In this document: positions 43,722 through 51,734 of the stretch, piece by piece
Numbering within the stretch: the first letter of the stretch is position 1
How the letters are laid out: every line of letters starts with the position of its first letter
NCBI GenBank assembly: GCA_017437125.1
Contig: JAFSBV010000011.1
Location: 1 to 54,765, forward strand
Source: Bacteroidales bacterium
GTDB taxonomy: Bacteria > Bacteroidota > Bacteroidia > Bacteroidales > UBA932
Direction: 5' to 3'
Length of the DNA: 54,765 bases
The notes under the pieces: generated by a model
What the model was told of the DNA's origin: nothing
Databases searched by the model: none
What the model saw: only the letters and a program-made list of their open reading frames with translations
Made by a program: the position numbers and the translations under genes

Positions 43722-43901
43722 CTACCAGACTTTATGTAATTCGTCATTATATTCGAATCCAGCCTGCTTCAGTATCGTTTCGACTTCGTTTCTGTCGATT
43801 TCCAGATCGTCGCACAGCTCATCAAGATTTCCGTAGAAATCCCGGAGTTTCAGATTTATCCAGCTCATAAGCATTGCCGGATCTTTCGGGTAATATGTCA
43901 T
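43722..43901 (-). CDS. DUF4250 domain protein
   Basis: A 59-residue protein. The start at 43901 gives MTYYPKDPAMLMSWINLKL, the exact beginning of the DUF4250 pattern (P-x-DP-x-ML-x-S-x-(V/I)N-x-KLRD). NLDELCDDLEIDRNEVETIL follows and ends the small helical domain. An upstream TTG at 43922 would extend it past its own promoter box, so I reject it. The function of the family is unknown; the size and helical pattern resemble small DNA-binding or adaptor proteins. It has its own -7 box at 43920-43927 and faces the divergent aldolase-like gene. Confidence 0.8.
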   Translation of the reverse strand: MTYYPKDPAMLMSWINLKLRDFYGNLDELCDDLEIDRNEVETILKQAGFEYNDELHKVW

Positions 43902-43919
43902 GTCATCAAGTTTATTCAG

Positions 43920-43927
43920 CAAATATA
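43920..43927 (-). promoter_or_regulatory. -7 promoter element for the DUF4250 gene
   Basis: Minus strand TATATTTG, matching TAnnTTTG, 19 nt before the ATG at 43901. No clear -33 box. Confidence 0.5.
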
Positions 43928-43949
43928 AATAAAATACGAAAGAGTTTGA

Positions 43950-43957
43950 TATATTTG
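43950..43957 (+). promoter_or_regulatory. -7 promoter element for the threonine-aldolase-like gene
   Basis: TATATTTG on the + strand, 25 nt before the chosen start at 43982. Back-to-back with the element at 43920-43927, it forms a compact divergent promoter and excludes the upstream start at 43874. Confidence 0.5.
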
Positions 43958-43981
43958 TCTTCTGATATAAAAGGAAATCAT

Positions 43982-45007
43982 ATGTACCAGTTTCAGTGCG
44001 ATTACAACGAGGGCGCTCATCCCCGCATCATGGAGCGTCTGATGGAGACCAATTTCGAACAGACAGTCGGATATGGAGAGGATCATTATTGCGAGGCGGC
44101 TCGTGAGGCAGTCCGTAAGGCTATAGGAAGGGATGATGTTGATGTGCATTTTCTCGTGGGAGGTACGCAGGCCAATGCTACCGTGATCTCATCCATACTT
44201 CGTCCGTACCAGGGAGTGCTTTGTGCATCGACCGGCCATATCAATGTCCATGAGACAGGAGCAATCGAGCACAGTGGCCACAAGGTGCTTGCTTTGCCTG
44301 CTGATGACGGATTGCTGACTGCTGCACAGATACGTGAGGCAATGGAAGCTCATCTGGCAGAGGATGGCCCTGAACATATGGTCCAGCCAGGAATGGTTTA
44401 TATTTCATTCTCTTCCGAGGTGGGTACGGTATATTCGCTTGATCAGCTCAGATCTGTCAGCGCCGTATGCCGTGAATACGGCCTTCCTCTTTTCATAGAC
44501 GGTGCACGTATGGGATATGGACTTGCATCTGAGGGCTGTGATGTGACCGTGGCAGACATTGCTTCTCTTGCTGATGTCTTTTATCTCGGTGGAACGAAGC
44601 AGGGTGCCTTGTTTGGAGAGGCGGTGGTTATCGTCAATGATTCCCTGAAGAAGGATTTCAGATATAATATCAAGCAGAACGGTGGAATGCTGGCGAAAGG
44701 CCGTCTTCTCGGAATTCAGTTCCTGACTCTTTTTGAAGACGGACTGTATTTCCAGCTGTCCGGACATGCGGTGGCTCAGGCTATGAGGATCAGAGATGCT
44801 TTCCGTGCCAAGGGTTATTCCTTCCTTGTTGACAGCCCTTCGAACCAGCAGTTCCCGATACTGGATAATGCGACTATGGAAAGGCTTTCATCTGACTTCC
44901 TTTTCTCTGTATGGCAGAAGGTGGATGAGGAACATACGGCAGTACGCTTCTGTACCAGCTGGGCTACCAGACCGGAAGCTGTGGATGCTCTGGTTAGAGC
45001 AATATAA
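43982..45007 (+). CDS. PLP-dependent threonine-aldolase / beta-eliminating-lyase family protein
   Basis: A 341-residue fold-type I PLP enzyme, the usual length for L-threonine aldolase. Start at 43982 (MYQFQCDYNEGAHPRIMERL). Features: FLVGGTQANATVISSILRPY (cofactor-phosphate loop), HINVHETGAIEHSGHKV (cofactor-ring stacking region), LFIDGARMGYGLAS with the pyridine-binding Asp and Arg, and YLGGTKQGALFGEAVVI with the Schiff-base Lys. It cleaves L-threonine or allo-threonine to glycine and acetaldehyde, or acts on a related beta-hydroxy amino acid. It is monocistronic, with its own -7 box and a strong bidirectional terminator at 45027-45072. Confidence 0.87.
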   Translation: MYQFQCDYNEGAHPRIMERLMETNFEQTVGYGEDHYCEAAREAVRKAIGRDDVDVHFLVGGTQANATVISSILRPYQGVLCASTGHINVHETGAIEHSGHKVLALPADDGLLTAAQIREAMEAHLAEDGPEHMVQPGMVYISFSSEVGTVYSLDQLRSVSAVCREYGLPLFIDGARMGYGLASEGCDVTVADIASLADVFYLGGTKQGALFGEAVVIVNDSLKKDFRYNIKQNGGMLAKGRLLGIQFLTLFEDGLYFQLSGHAVAQAMRIRDAFRAKGYSFLVDSPSNQQFPILDNATMERLSSDFLFSVWQKVDEEHTAVRFCTSWATRPEAVDALVRAI

Positions 45008-45026
45008 CAAATTGAATAGTAATACG

Positions 45027-45072
45027 TTACAATAAAACCCTGCTGTGTTTGGAAGGCAGGGTTTTATTGTAA
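45027..45072. terminator. Bidirectional terminator between convergent genes
   Basis: A perfect 17-bp stem (45027-45043 with 45056-45072) closes a 12-nt loop. The core is AAAACCCTGC / GCAGGGTTTT, with A/T-rich outer parts that give a U-run in both directions. It lies between the aldolase-like gene (+) and aat (-). The same AACCCTGC...GCAGGGTT core is found in the permease junction hairpins. A GTTGCATTGCT block follows at 45092-45102, like the GTTGCGTTGCTCT of those junctions. Confidence 0.85.
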
Positions 45073-45105
45073 TATGCTTATAATCAAGTGGTTGCATTGC
45101 TTCCG

Positions 45106-45771
45106 CTATGGCCATAGAAGCACGTCTTTCGACAAAGTGCTTTCAAGATAGACTTCATATGAGATGTAGCGTGCGCCCATAGACTTGAGATGCGGGGTTT
45201 CGAGCTGGCAGTCGATGATTCCGCCGCCTTGCTTCTCCATGTATCGTGCAAGATGTATCTGGGCAAGCTTTGATGCACTCGGAACCAGAGAGAACATGCT
45301 GTCTCCGATGAATGCCCGTCCGCAGACGAATCCATAGAGCCCTCCGACCAGTTCCTCGCCGTCCCATACCTCCACGCTCTTTGCGTGTCCCTGCTCATTC
45401 AGTATCATCCATGTGTCCAGCAGGTCAGGGCCGAGCCATGCATTGTCTTCATCAATACGGTCGTCAGTACATGCGCATCCGGCGAGGACGTCTGCAAATG
45501 CTTCGTTGATTGTGCAGCGGTATCTCCTCTTGTTGATCATGTTCCTCATGGAGTGGGAGACATGTATCTCGTCGGAATGGATCACGAATCTTTCCTGAGG
45601 GGCCCACCAGATGATAGGTTCATGACGGAAGGAGAAGTAGGGGAATATTCCCATAGGGTAAGCCTTTGCAAGCCTTTCGGGCGAGATTTCCCCTCCGACG
45701 GCATAAAAGCCGTCGGGATTTCCGTATCTCGGATCCGGGAAACTGTCTGTATGGTCCAGCTGGAATATCAT
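45106..45771 (-). CDS. aat: Leucyl/phenylalanyl-tRNA-protein transferase
   Basis: A 221-residue cytoplasmic enzyme that adds Leu or Phe from charged tRNA to N-terminal Lys or Arg, creating primary N-degrons. The family-defining start FPDPRYGNPDGFYAVGGE, GIFPYF, EPIIWWAPQERFVIHSDEIH and the late GGGIIDCQLETPHLKSMGA are all present; GGLYGFVCGRAFIGDSMFS is the conserved core. It is the last gene of the clpS-clpA operon. Its ATG overlaps the clpA stop by four bases (45768-45771), which implies translational coupling. Confidence 0.95.
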   Translation of the reverse strand: MIFQLDHTDSFPDPRYGNPDGFYAVGGEISPERLAKAYPMGIFPYFSFRHEPIIWWAPQERFVIHSDEIHVSHSMRNMINKRRYRCTINEAFADVLAGCACTDDRIDEDNAWLGPDLLDTWMILNEQGHAKSVEVWDGEELVGGLYGFVCGRAFIGDSMFSLVPSASKLAQIHLARYMEKQGGGIIDCQLETPHLKSMGARYISYEVYLESTLSKDVLLWP

Positions 45772-47948
45772 GAGATGCAGGATAGTTCGAATCCGTCATC
45801 AGAATGCCCGATGACGGCGGTGAAGCCTTCCTTATGTTTTCCGAAAAGAATCTCCCTCATAAGAAGAGGGGTCAGTCTCGCATTGAGTACTCGTTCTATC
45901 TCGCGGGCTCCATATTCAGGAGAGAAACCCTCAGAAAGAAGCTTGCGATAGGCTTCAGGCTCTATCGTCAGCTTTACATTCTTTGATGAAAGCCTTTCCC
46001 GGAGTCTGCAGATCTTGTCATCAAGGATCTTTTCCGCCATCTGCTCGTTCATGTCATTGAAAACGACAACGGATGTCAGTCTGTTGATGAATTCCGGTGC
46101 AAAGACATTCTTTATCTCCTTGGCCATGGCTTCTCCCGCATTCACCTTTCTTTCGAATCCGACTGAAGCCATGTGGGCATAGCGTGCACCTGCATTTGAA
46201 GTCATGATGAGTATGACGTTCCTGAAGTCGGCCTTCCTTCCTTTGTTGTCGCTGATCACGGCGTAGTCCATGATCTGAAGGAGGAGGTTATATATATCTT
46301 CATGAGCCTTCTCTATCTCGTCAAGAAGCAGGACGCAATAAGGATTCTTCCTTACCGTATCGGTGAGGATGCCTCCGTCATCATAACCGACATATCCCGC
46401 AGGGGAGCCTATCAGTTTCGCTACAGAATGCTTTTCAGAGTATTCGCTCATGTCGAAACGGTGCAGAGGAACATGCAGCTGCTGGGCAAGAACCTTGGAA
46501 AGCTCGGTCTTGCCGACTCCCGTAGGACCTACGAAGAGGAAGCTTCCTATAGTCTTGTCATTGTCCAGAAGTCCAGCCTTGGACATAAGAATGGCCTCTG
46601 TGAGGGTTTTTATGGCCTTTTCCTGGCCGAATATCTTCTTTCCGAGGCGTTCCTCCATATGAAGGAGATCGTCCTTTGTATCGGCCTCTGAGGCCTCTAC
46701 GTCAGTCCTGCAAATATCGGCCAATGCCTTGGTTACCGTCTGCCTTGTCACTTCGGCCTCACCCTTTGTCTCGGCATATGCTCCAGCCTCGTCAAGAAGA
46801 TCTATCGCCTTGTCAGGAAGACAGCGGTCCATGATATACCTCCTGCTCATTCCGATGGAATGTCTGATTACATCATCGGCATAAGTGACACCATGATAGT
46901 CTGAAAGTCCGGGCAGAATACCGCTTATTATCTTCTCCGCTTCATCTTCGGAAGGCTCTTCGATCTCTACCATCCTGAAAAGGCCTGCTACACCTCCATC
47001 GACGGAATTGAGTTTCTTTATATCTTCAGGAGTGGCTGATACCAAGAATCTTACGTTTCCCGACTTGAAGTATGGAATCAGCAGACTAAGGATGTCTTTG
47101 GTACCATCTTCCATCCTGCTCATTCCTCCGAGTGAGCGCAGTTCGTCAACATATACTATGATACCTTCTTCTGCCGAGACGGAATCCATAACCGACTGGA
47201 CGCGTCCTTCAAGATCCCCTCTGTATTGAGTACCGCTGAGAAGCATTCCGGTATTCAGTTCCATCAGTGCGTAGCCTTTCAGTTTTTCCGGAACATTGCC
47301 TTCTGCAAGCAGGGAGGCTATACCGCGCGCAATTGCTGTCTTTCCGACTCCACGTCCTCCTGTCAGCAACGCATTGTTCTTGTTCCTGCGGCAGAGAATC
47401 CTCAGGATCCTGGCGGTCTCCTCTTTTCTGCCTACTATGTTTCCGTCTGGTTCTACAGGCCTGAAATATCTGCTCCATTTCTCTTCCGGCTGCATTGCTC
47501 CGGCTTCAGAGTCCTCTTCGGCAAGACCGATAAGTGAATTCAGAAAATCCGGTATGCTGCAGTCAAGGCATGATTCGAGGTGGAATCTTGCGTATGAATC
47601 TTCCAGATGGAATATCGAATAAATGAGATGATGGGTCTGGATGGTCTGCACCATTGCTGATGACGCCGTATCAGCCGCCCTTTCGAAAAGCTCCTGAAGT
47701 TGTGAGGAGAATTCGATGGAAAGCTCCATATCGGCAGGAACCTGCTCCAGTCCGTTTATATATCCGTATATTTCGGTCTCCAGCTCTTCTGAACGGCCGC
47801 ACCTGCTCAGGGCATCCCAGAAGTCTTTGTCCTTGAGATACCCTGCCAGCAGATGTTCCGGTGTCAGATATTCGTTTCGCTTTTCAGTAGCGATACCATA
47901 AGCCTCGACCAGTGCTGAAGTTACGTTTGATGTCTGATTTATCGGCAT
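45768..47948 (-). CDS. clpA: ClpA-type AAA+ unfoldase
   Basis: A 726-residue ATPase that unfolds substrates for ClpP. It has an N-domain (about 1-145; VTSALVEAYGIATEKRNEYL, TPEHLLAGYL). The first AAA module has Walker A GGRGVGKT (197-204) and Walker B IIVYVDELRSLGG. The second module has GPTGVGKTEL (about 470) and CVLLLDEIEKAHED, plus the C-terminal small domain. There is no ClpB middle coiled-coil, so it is ClpA rather than ClpB or ClpC. The ClpP-docking loop is MASVGFERK, with VGF where E. coli ClpA has IGL. It starts two bases after the M13 peptidase stop. No clpP is in the window. Confidence 0.93.
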   Translation of the reverse strand: MPINQTSNVTSALVEAYGIATEKRNEYLTPEHLLAGYLKDKDFWDALSRCGRSEELETEIYGYINGLEQVPADMELSIEFSSQLQELFERAADTASSAMVQTIQTHHLIYSIFHLEDSYARFHLESCLDCSIPDFLNSLIGLAEEDSEAGAMQPEEKWSRYFRPVEPDGNIVGRKEETARILRILCRRNKNNALLTGGRGVGKTAIARGIASLLAEGNVPEKLKGYALMELNTGMLLSGTQYRGDLEGRVQSVMDSVSAEEGIIVYVDELRSLGGMSRMEDGTKDILSLLIPYFKSGNVRFLVSATPEDIKKLNSVDGGVAGLFRMVEIEEPSEDEAEKIISGILPGLSDYHGVTYADDVIRHSIGMSRRYIMDRCLPDKAIDLLDEAGAYAETKGEAEVTRQTVTKALADICRTDVEASEADTKDDLLHMEERLGKKIFGQEKAIKTLTEAILMSKAGLLDNDKTIGSFLFVGPTGVGKTELSKVLAQQLHVPLHRFDMSEYSEKHSVAKLIGSPAGYVGYDDGGILTDTVRKNPYCVLLLDEIEKAHEDIYNLLLQIMDYAVISDNKGRKADFRNVILIMTSNAGARYAHMASVGFERKVNAGEAMAKEIKNVFAPEFINRLTSVVVFNDMNEQMAEKILDDKICRLRERLSSKNVKLTIEPEAYRKLLSEGFSPEYGAREIERVLNARLTPLLMREILFGKHKEGFTAVIGHSDDGFELSCIS

Positions 47949-47950
47949 GT

Positions 47951-49981
47951 TTACCAGATGTTGATTCTCTCTTCAGGAGCCATGTACATGGCGTCACCTT
48001 CCTTGATGTCAAATGCTGTGTAGAAGTCATCGATGTTCCTGAGGGCTCCGTTCACACGCCATTTGCCGAGTGAATGAACGTCAGTCTTGGTCCTGCGGAT
48101 GATCTCCTGAGGCCTTACGTTCTGTGCCCAGAGGTTTGCGTAGCCGAGATAGAATCTCTGGTTGTGGGTGAATCCGTCGATGTCGGCCGGAGTCTCCTTG
48201 CCTTTAAGAGTATTCATGTATGCCTGATGTGACACGAGAAGTCCTCCCTGGTCAGCGATGTTCTCACCAAGAGTATAGCTTCCGTCAGCATGGAGCGAGT
48301 CAAGCACTACGATCTTGTCATACTGATCTACAAGTACCTTTGCACGTGCGTTGAACTTCTCCTCATCTTCTTCTGTCCACCATGCGCTGATGTTTCCGTC
48401 CTTGTCGTAGTTCCTTCCCTGATCATCGAAGCCGTGGGTCATCTCATGTCCGATGACAACACCGATTCCACCGTAGTTCACAGCATCGTCAGCTTCAGGA
48501 TTGAAGAACGGAGGCTGGAGGATGGCTGCAGGGAAGCAGATCTCGTTGGTGGTAGGGTTGTAATATGCGTTTACGGTCTGAGGACTCATTCCCCATTCAG
48601 TCCTGTCAACAGGCTGTCCCTCGTCCTTCATCATGTCTTCGTGGCCGAATCTGTTTACACGGCAGATATTTGCCCAATATGAATCGTCCTGGATATCAAG
48701 GGCTGTGTAATCCATCCATGTGTCAGGATAGCCGACCTTGACGATGAATGTGCCGAGCTTTTCCTGAGCCTTTGCCTTGGTCTCGTCGCTCATCCAGTCA
48801 AGTGAAGCGATTCTTTCTCCGAGTGCAGTCTGGAGGTTGCCTACCATCTCCACCATCTTTTCCTTGGATGAAGCAGGGAAATACTTCTCTACATAAAGCT
48901 GTCCGAATGCGTCGGAAAGCGATCTGTTCACGACTGAAAGAGAACGCTTCCAGAGCGGCTGAAGTTCCTCTCTTCCCTGGACTGCCTTGCCGAAGAAATC
49001 AAAGTTGGCGTTGACGAAATCCTCGCTGAGATAGTTTGATGCCGAGTTGAGAAGCTTGAACACGAGGTATTCCTTGTGGCTTTCGAGAGGTACGTTCCTG
49101 AGAACCTTCGTCAGACCTTCGAAGAATGTGACCTGTGAAGCATTGAGCTCGGTTGATTTGCTGATACCGGTCTCCTTGAAGAAGATCTCCCAGTCAATGA
49201 AATCGTACTTTGAAGTGAACTCCTTGACAGTCATCTTGTTATAATTCTTGTGAACATCCCTGAGAGCCGCCCTGTCAACTGACACCTTTGCTATTTCGGT
49301 CTCAAGTCCGATCACTGTATCCGCAGCCTTTGCCGCTTCTTCAGTGCTGTATCCTCCGAGCGTGAATATCCTGTTCACATATTCCTTATATGCATTTCTG
49401 ATTCTTACGGAGTTCTCGTCATCTGCGAGATAATAATCCCTGTCGCCCATTGAAAGACCGCCCTGGAAGAACTGAAGCAGGTTCATTGTACTGTTCTTCT
49501 CATCGGCTCCGATATAGAAGCTGAAATACGGACTTGCGCTTTCGACGTGCATCCTGCCTATCATCGCGCTGAGTTCCTTCATGTCGGAAATGTTCCTGAT
49601 GGCCTCCATCTGTTCCTTTACAGGTGCAGCGCCGTCTGCATTTCTTCTTTCCATGTCCATACCCTGGGCATACATTGTCTTGATCTTTGCACCTACGCTT
49701 CCGGCTTCCTGATCTTTGGCATTGATTTCATCGATCAATGTCTTGAGCTTCTCCTGATTCTCCTTCTCAAGCTGGTCGAATATGCCATAACGGGCGTATT
49801 CAGGAGTAAGAGGATTCGCTTCCATCCATCCTCCGCAGGCGTACTGGTAGAAATCTTCTGCTGGTGATACCGAGTTGTCGAAATTTGCAAGATCGATTGC
49901 AGGCTTTCCTGCATCCTTGTTCTGTGAACAGCTGCAAACTGCCATTGCAGCTACTCCGATTGCCATGATTAATCTTTTCAT
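47951..49981 (-). CDS. M13-family zinc metallopeptidase lipoprotein (PepO/neprilysin-like)
   Basis: A 676-residue peptidase with a lipoprotein signal (RLIMAIGVAAMAVCSC) and therefore outside the cytoplasm. The zinc site is VIGHEMTHGFDD (HEMTH at about 512-516) with the third ligand in GENIADQGG (Glu at about 573). NAYYNPTTNEICFPAAILQP, the substrate-cleft edge, and FFNPEADDAVNYGGIG are also typical. The C-terminal ending INIW fits the family's conserved Trp end. It degrades oligopeptides. It lies between clpS (11 nt) and clpA (2 nt), so it is co-transcribed with the N-degron genes although it acts in a different compartment. Confidence 0.92.
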   Translation of the reverse strand: MKRLIMAIGVAAMAVCSCSQNKDAGKPAIDLANFDNSVSPAEDFYQYACGGWMEANPLTPEYARYGIFDQLEKENQEKLKTLIDEINAKDQEAGSVGAKIKTMYAQGMDMERRNADGAAPVKEQMEAIRNISDMKELSAMIGRMHVESASPYFSFYIGADEKNSTMNLLQFFQGGLSMGDRDYYLADDENSVRIRNAYKEYVNRIFTLGGYSTEEAAKAADTVIGLETEIAKVSVDRAALRDVHKNYNKMTVKEFTSKYDFIDWEIFFKETGISKSTELNASQVTFFEGLTKVLRNVPLESHKEYLVFKLLNSASNYLSEDFVNANFDFFGKAVQGREELQPLWKRSLSVVNRSLSDAFGQLYVEKYFPASSKEKMVEMVGNLQTALGERIASLDWMSDETKAKAQEKLGTFIVKVGYPDTWMDYTALDIQDDSYWANICRVNRFGHEDMMKDEGQPVDRTEWGMSPQTVNAYYNPTTNEICFPAAILQPPFFNPEADDAVNYGGIGVVIGHEMTHGFDDQGRNYDKDGNISAWWTEEDEEKFNARAKVLVDQYDKIVVLDSLHADGSYTLGENIADQGGLLVSHQAYMNTLKGKETPADIDGFTHNQRFYLGYANLWAQNVRPQEIIRRTKTDVHSLGKWRVNGALRNIDDFYTAFDIKEGDAMYMAPEERINIW

Positions 49982-49992
49982 ATCAATAATGT

Positions 49993-50295
49993 TTATTCGA
50001 TTTCAAATCTGAGCGGAAAGTTTTCCGCGCGTGCCATTTCTGTCGCCTTGGCGACCTTGCTTCTGGCTATGTCAAGTGAATATGAACCCACAACGGCCCT
50101 CTGCCTTACATGGGTGGTCTCAGCGATGCTGCATGCCTCGTCATATGTCTTGTAAAATACGGCCATCATCACTGAAATGACGAATTCAAAGGTCGTGTAG
50201 TCGTCGTTCAGGATTATGACATTGTGTTTTTTAGGCTCTTCCGGTGCGGCCTTTATTTTCGGGCGTCCGGCACTTTGAATCTGTTCCTGCGGCAT
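49993..50295 (-). CDS. clpS: ClpS adaptor (N-recognin)
   Basis: A 100-residue adaptor that binds N-terminal Leu, Phe, Tyr or Trp and hands the protein to ClpA. After a flexible tail, the core reads VIILNDDYTTFEFVISVMMA (the NDD/x-T-x-x-FV signature) and ends AENFPLRFEIE. THVRQRAVVGSYSLDIARSK is the conserved HxxG-like region, here with VVG. Its start overlaps the yhhQ stop by one base. The gene order yhhQ-clpS-M13-clpA-aat puts the degron writer, reader and unfoldase in one transcript. Confidence 0.93.
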   Translation of the reverse strand: MPQEQIQSAGRPKIKAAPEEPKKHNVIILNDDYTTFEFVISVMMAVFYKTYDEACSIAETTHVRQRAVVGSYSLDIARSKVAKATEMARAENFPLRFEIE

Positions 50296-50999
50296 TATAA
50301 GTCTGTTTTATGCTTGTCATGAATGTTCCTGCACCAGTAAACGAACGGTGTGTCAAGAAGGCTTGTCACGAAATATATCGCATAGCTGCTGAGGAAGATC
50401 GAGAACAGGGTATGCATGTCATATGTTCCGTAAAATGCGAAAAAGGTGTAAAGGAAGGTGTTCAGAAGCTGTGAGATCATGGTAGATCCGTTGTTCCTTA
50501 TCCACAATCCCTTTCTGTCGTCTCTGAATATCTTCCTGCACCAGTCCCACCATTTGTGGTACAGCCACACGTCTATAAGCTGTGAAACAAGATAGACGAG
50601 TAGCGATGCGCATACGATCCTTGGCGTGCTGCTGAAGATCGTATGGAATGCTCCGTTGGCCCAGTCGTTTTCACTTGGGGTATATAGGAGCCACATCTGT
50701 GAAACAGCTATGAATATTACGGAGCAGGCCGTACTTATGACCACAGCTTTGTTCGCGTCCTTTCTGGAATGGTTCTCGCTGAGGATATCGGTGATGAGGA
50801 ATGTGCTGGCAAACATTATGTTACCGAGCGTCATCTCAACTCCGAATGCACGTACGAGCAGCAGCACTTCTATATTGGCCAGAAGTGTAGCCAGAACATT
50901 GAAGGCCAGCAGGCCGCCTTTACCGAAGAAACGGTAAAAGACGACCACGCCACCATAAATGATGAGGAACGATAAGATCAATAATATCTCGTTTGGCAT
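50295..50999 (-). CDS. yhhQ: Queuosine-precursor transporter (YhhQ/QPTR family)
   Basis: A 234-residue inner-membrane protein with about six TM segments. MFASTFLITDILSENHSRKDANKAV is characteristic of the family (given here in part: FLITDILSENHSRKDA). SQLIDVWLYHKWW and GSTMISQLLNTFLYTFFAFY are two further conserved blocks. It takes up queuosine precursors such as preQ0/preQ1 or queuine for tRNA modification. It is the first gene of the N-degron operon, with a -7 box at 51022-51029. The leader is too short (about 15 nt) for a preQ1 riboswitch. Its tie to clpS is not obvious. Confidence 0.88.
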   Translation of the reverse strand: MPNEILLILSFLIIYGGVVVFYRFFGKGGLLAFNVLATLLANIEVLLLVRAFGVEMTLGNIMFASTFLITDILSENHSRKDANKAVVISTACSVIFIAVSQMWLLYTPSENDWANGAFHTIFSSTPRIVCASLLVYLVSQLIDVWLYHKWWDWCRKIFRDDRKGLWIRNNGSTMISQLLNTFLYTFFAFYGTYDMHTLFSIFLSSYAIYFVTSLLDTPFVYWCRNIHDKHKTDL

Positions 51000-51021
51000 C
51001 TCTTTTCAGTTTTGCAAACTG

Positions 51022-51029
51022 CAAATTTA
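51022..51029 (-). promoter_or_regulatory. -7 promoter element for the yhhQ-clpS-clpA-aat operon
   Basis: Minus strand TAAATTTG, matching TAnnTTTG, 22 nt before the start codon at 50999. No TTTG at the usual distance upstream. Confidence 0.5.
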
Positions 51030-51040
51030 CTAAAATCTCA

Positions 51041-51592
51041 TTATTTCCATGCTCTCATTTCACGTAAATGTCTGTGAAGGTCCCTTTCCGGCCTGGTCAG
51101 TTCGTCATAAAGCTCTCTGAGTTTCAATGATTCACTCTCGATCAGGATGTCCTGCCTCTTGTATCTGTCGATCGATTTCATGAATTTTCCATAAAGCCTG
51201 AAGAACTCTCCACGATTCTTTCCGATGAAATGATCATAGCTTCCAAGGTCATTGTCATAACCGGTCCAGTCAAGATCCCAGTCGCATCCCATTATGCACT
51301 CTATGGCTGCCTGACGGAGCCTTCTGATTCCTTCACCGTAATGCCCGGTGCAGAAATCAAATTCAGCATTCTGCTCATATCCCCTTATGCCTCTTTTCCT
51401 GAAATACGGTTCCTGCATTTCGTGATGGAGGCTTGGAATCATTCTGACCTCCGGGATTCCGTTGTCTTCAGCATGCCTGGTCCATGCTACAAGCTGATGT
51501 CTTTTTTCTTTCATCATAACATATGGATTAATGGTTGAACGGTAATCTGTCCGTACGGCTGCCGATATGTCAAAGAACTCGTCAGGCCTCAT
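51041..51592 (-). CDS. Unrecognised cytoplasmic protein
   Basis: A 183-residue soluble protein without signal or TM. I do not recognise the family. It is rich in Arg, Glu, His and Tyr. Notable stretches are EVRMIPSLHHEMQEPYFRKR, EFDFCTGHYGEGIRRLRQAA, CDWDLDWTGYDNDLGSYDHF and a C-terminal charged helix (RELYDELTRPERDLHRHLRE). The many His, Asp and Cys residues could bind metal, but no known motif is clear. The gene has an excellent promoter of its own (51704-51734) and lies 41 nt upstream of yhhQ. Confidence 0.65.
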   Translation of the reverse strand: MRPDEFFDISAAVRTDYRSTINPYVMMKEKRHQLVAWTRHAEDNGIPEVRMIPSLHHEMQEPYFRKRGIRGYEQNAEFDFCTGHYGEGIRRLRQAAIECIMGCDWDLDWTGYDNDLGSYDHFIGKNRGEFFRLYGKFMKSIDRYKRQDILIESESLKLRELYDELTRPERDLHRHLREMRAWK

Positions 51593-51703
51593 TGCCTGAC
51601 AGGAAGGGATACAAGATCCCCATAATGGCCTTTGACAGCCGTCGGATATGTTACGATGAAAGATTTGCGCTGACGATGGAGCGACTTATGTAGAATGTTG
51701 ACG

Positions 51704-51734
51704 CAAATATACGTTTATTTTTCTATCCTGCAAA
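51704..51734 (-). promoter_or_regulatory. Full consensus Bacteroidetes promoter upstream of the unrecognised gene
   Basis: On the minus strand, TTTG (51734-51731), 19 bases, then TATATTTG (51711-51704). Both boxes and the spacing match the Bacteroidetes housekeeping promoter TTTG-N19-TAnnTTTG exactly. The -33 box lies inside the last codons of the GNAT gene. The start would be near 51698, leaving a 5' UTR of about 105 nt before 51592. Confidence 0.75.

Noticed and set aside
43874-43981. N-terminal extension of the aldolase-like protein
   Set aside because: It would overlap the DUF4250 gene and both promoter boxes; the family N-terminus begins at 43982.
51000-51040. preQ1 riboswitch before yhhQ
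   Set aside because: The leader after the -7 box is only about 15 nt, too short for the aptamer.
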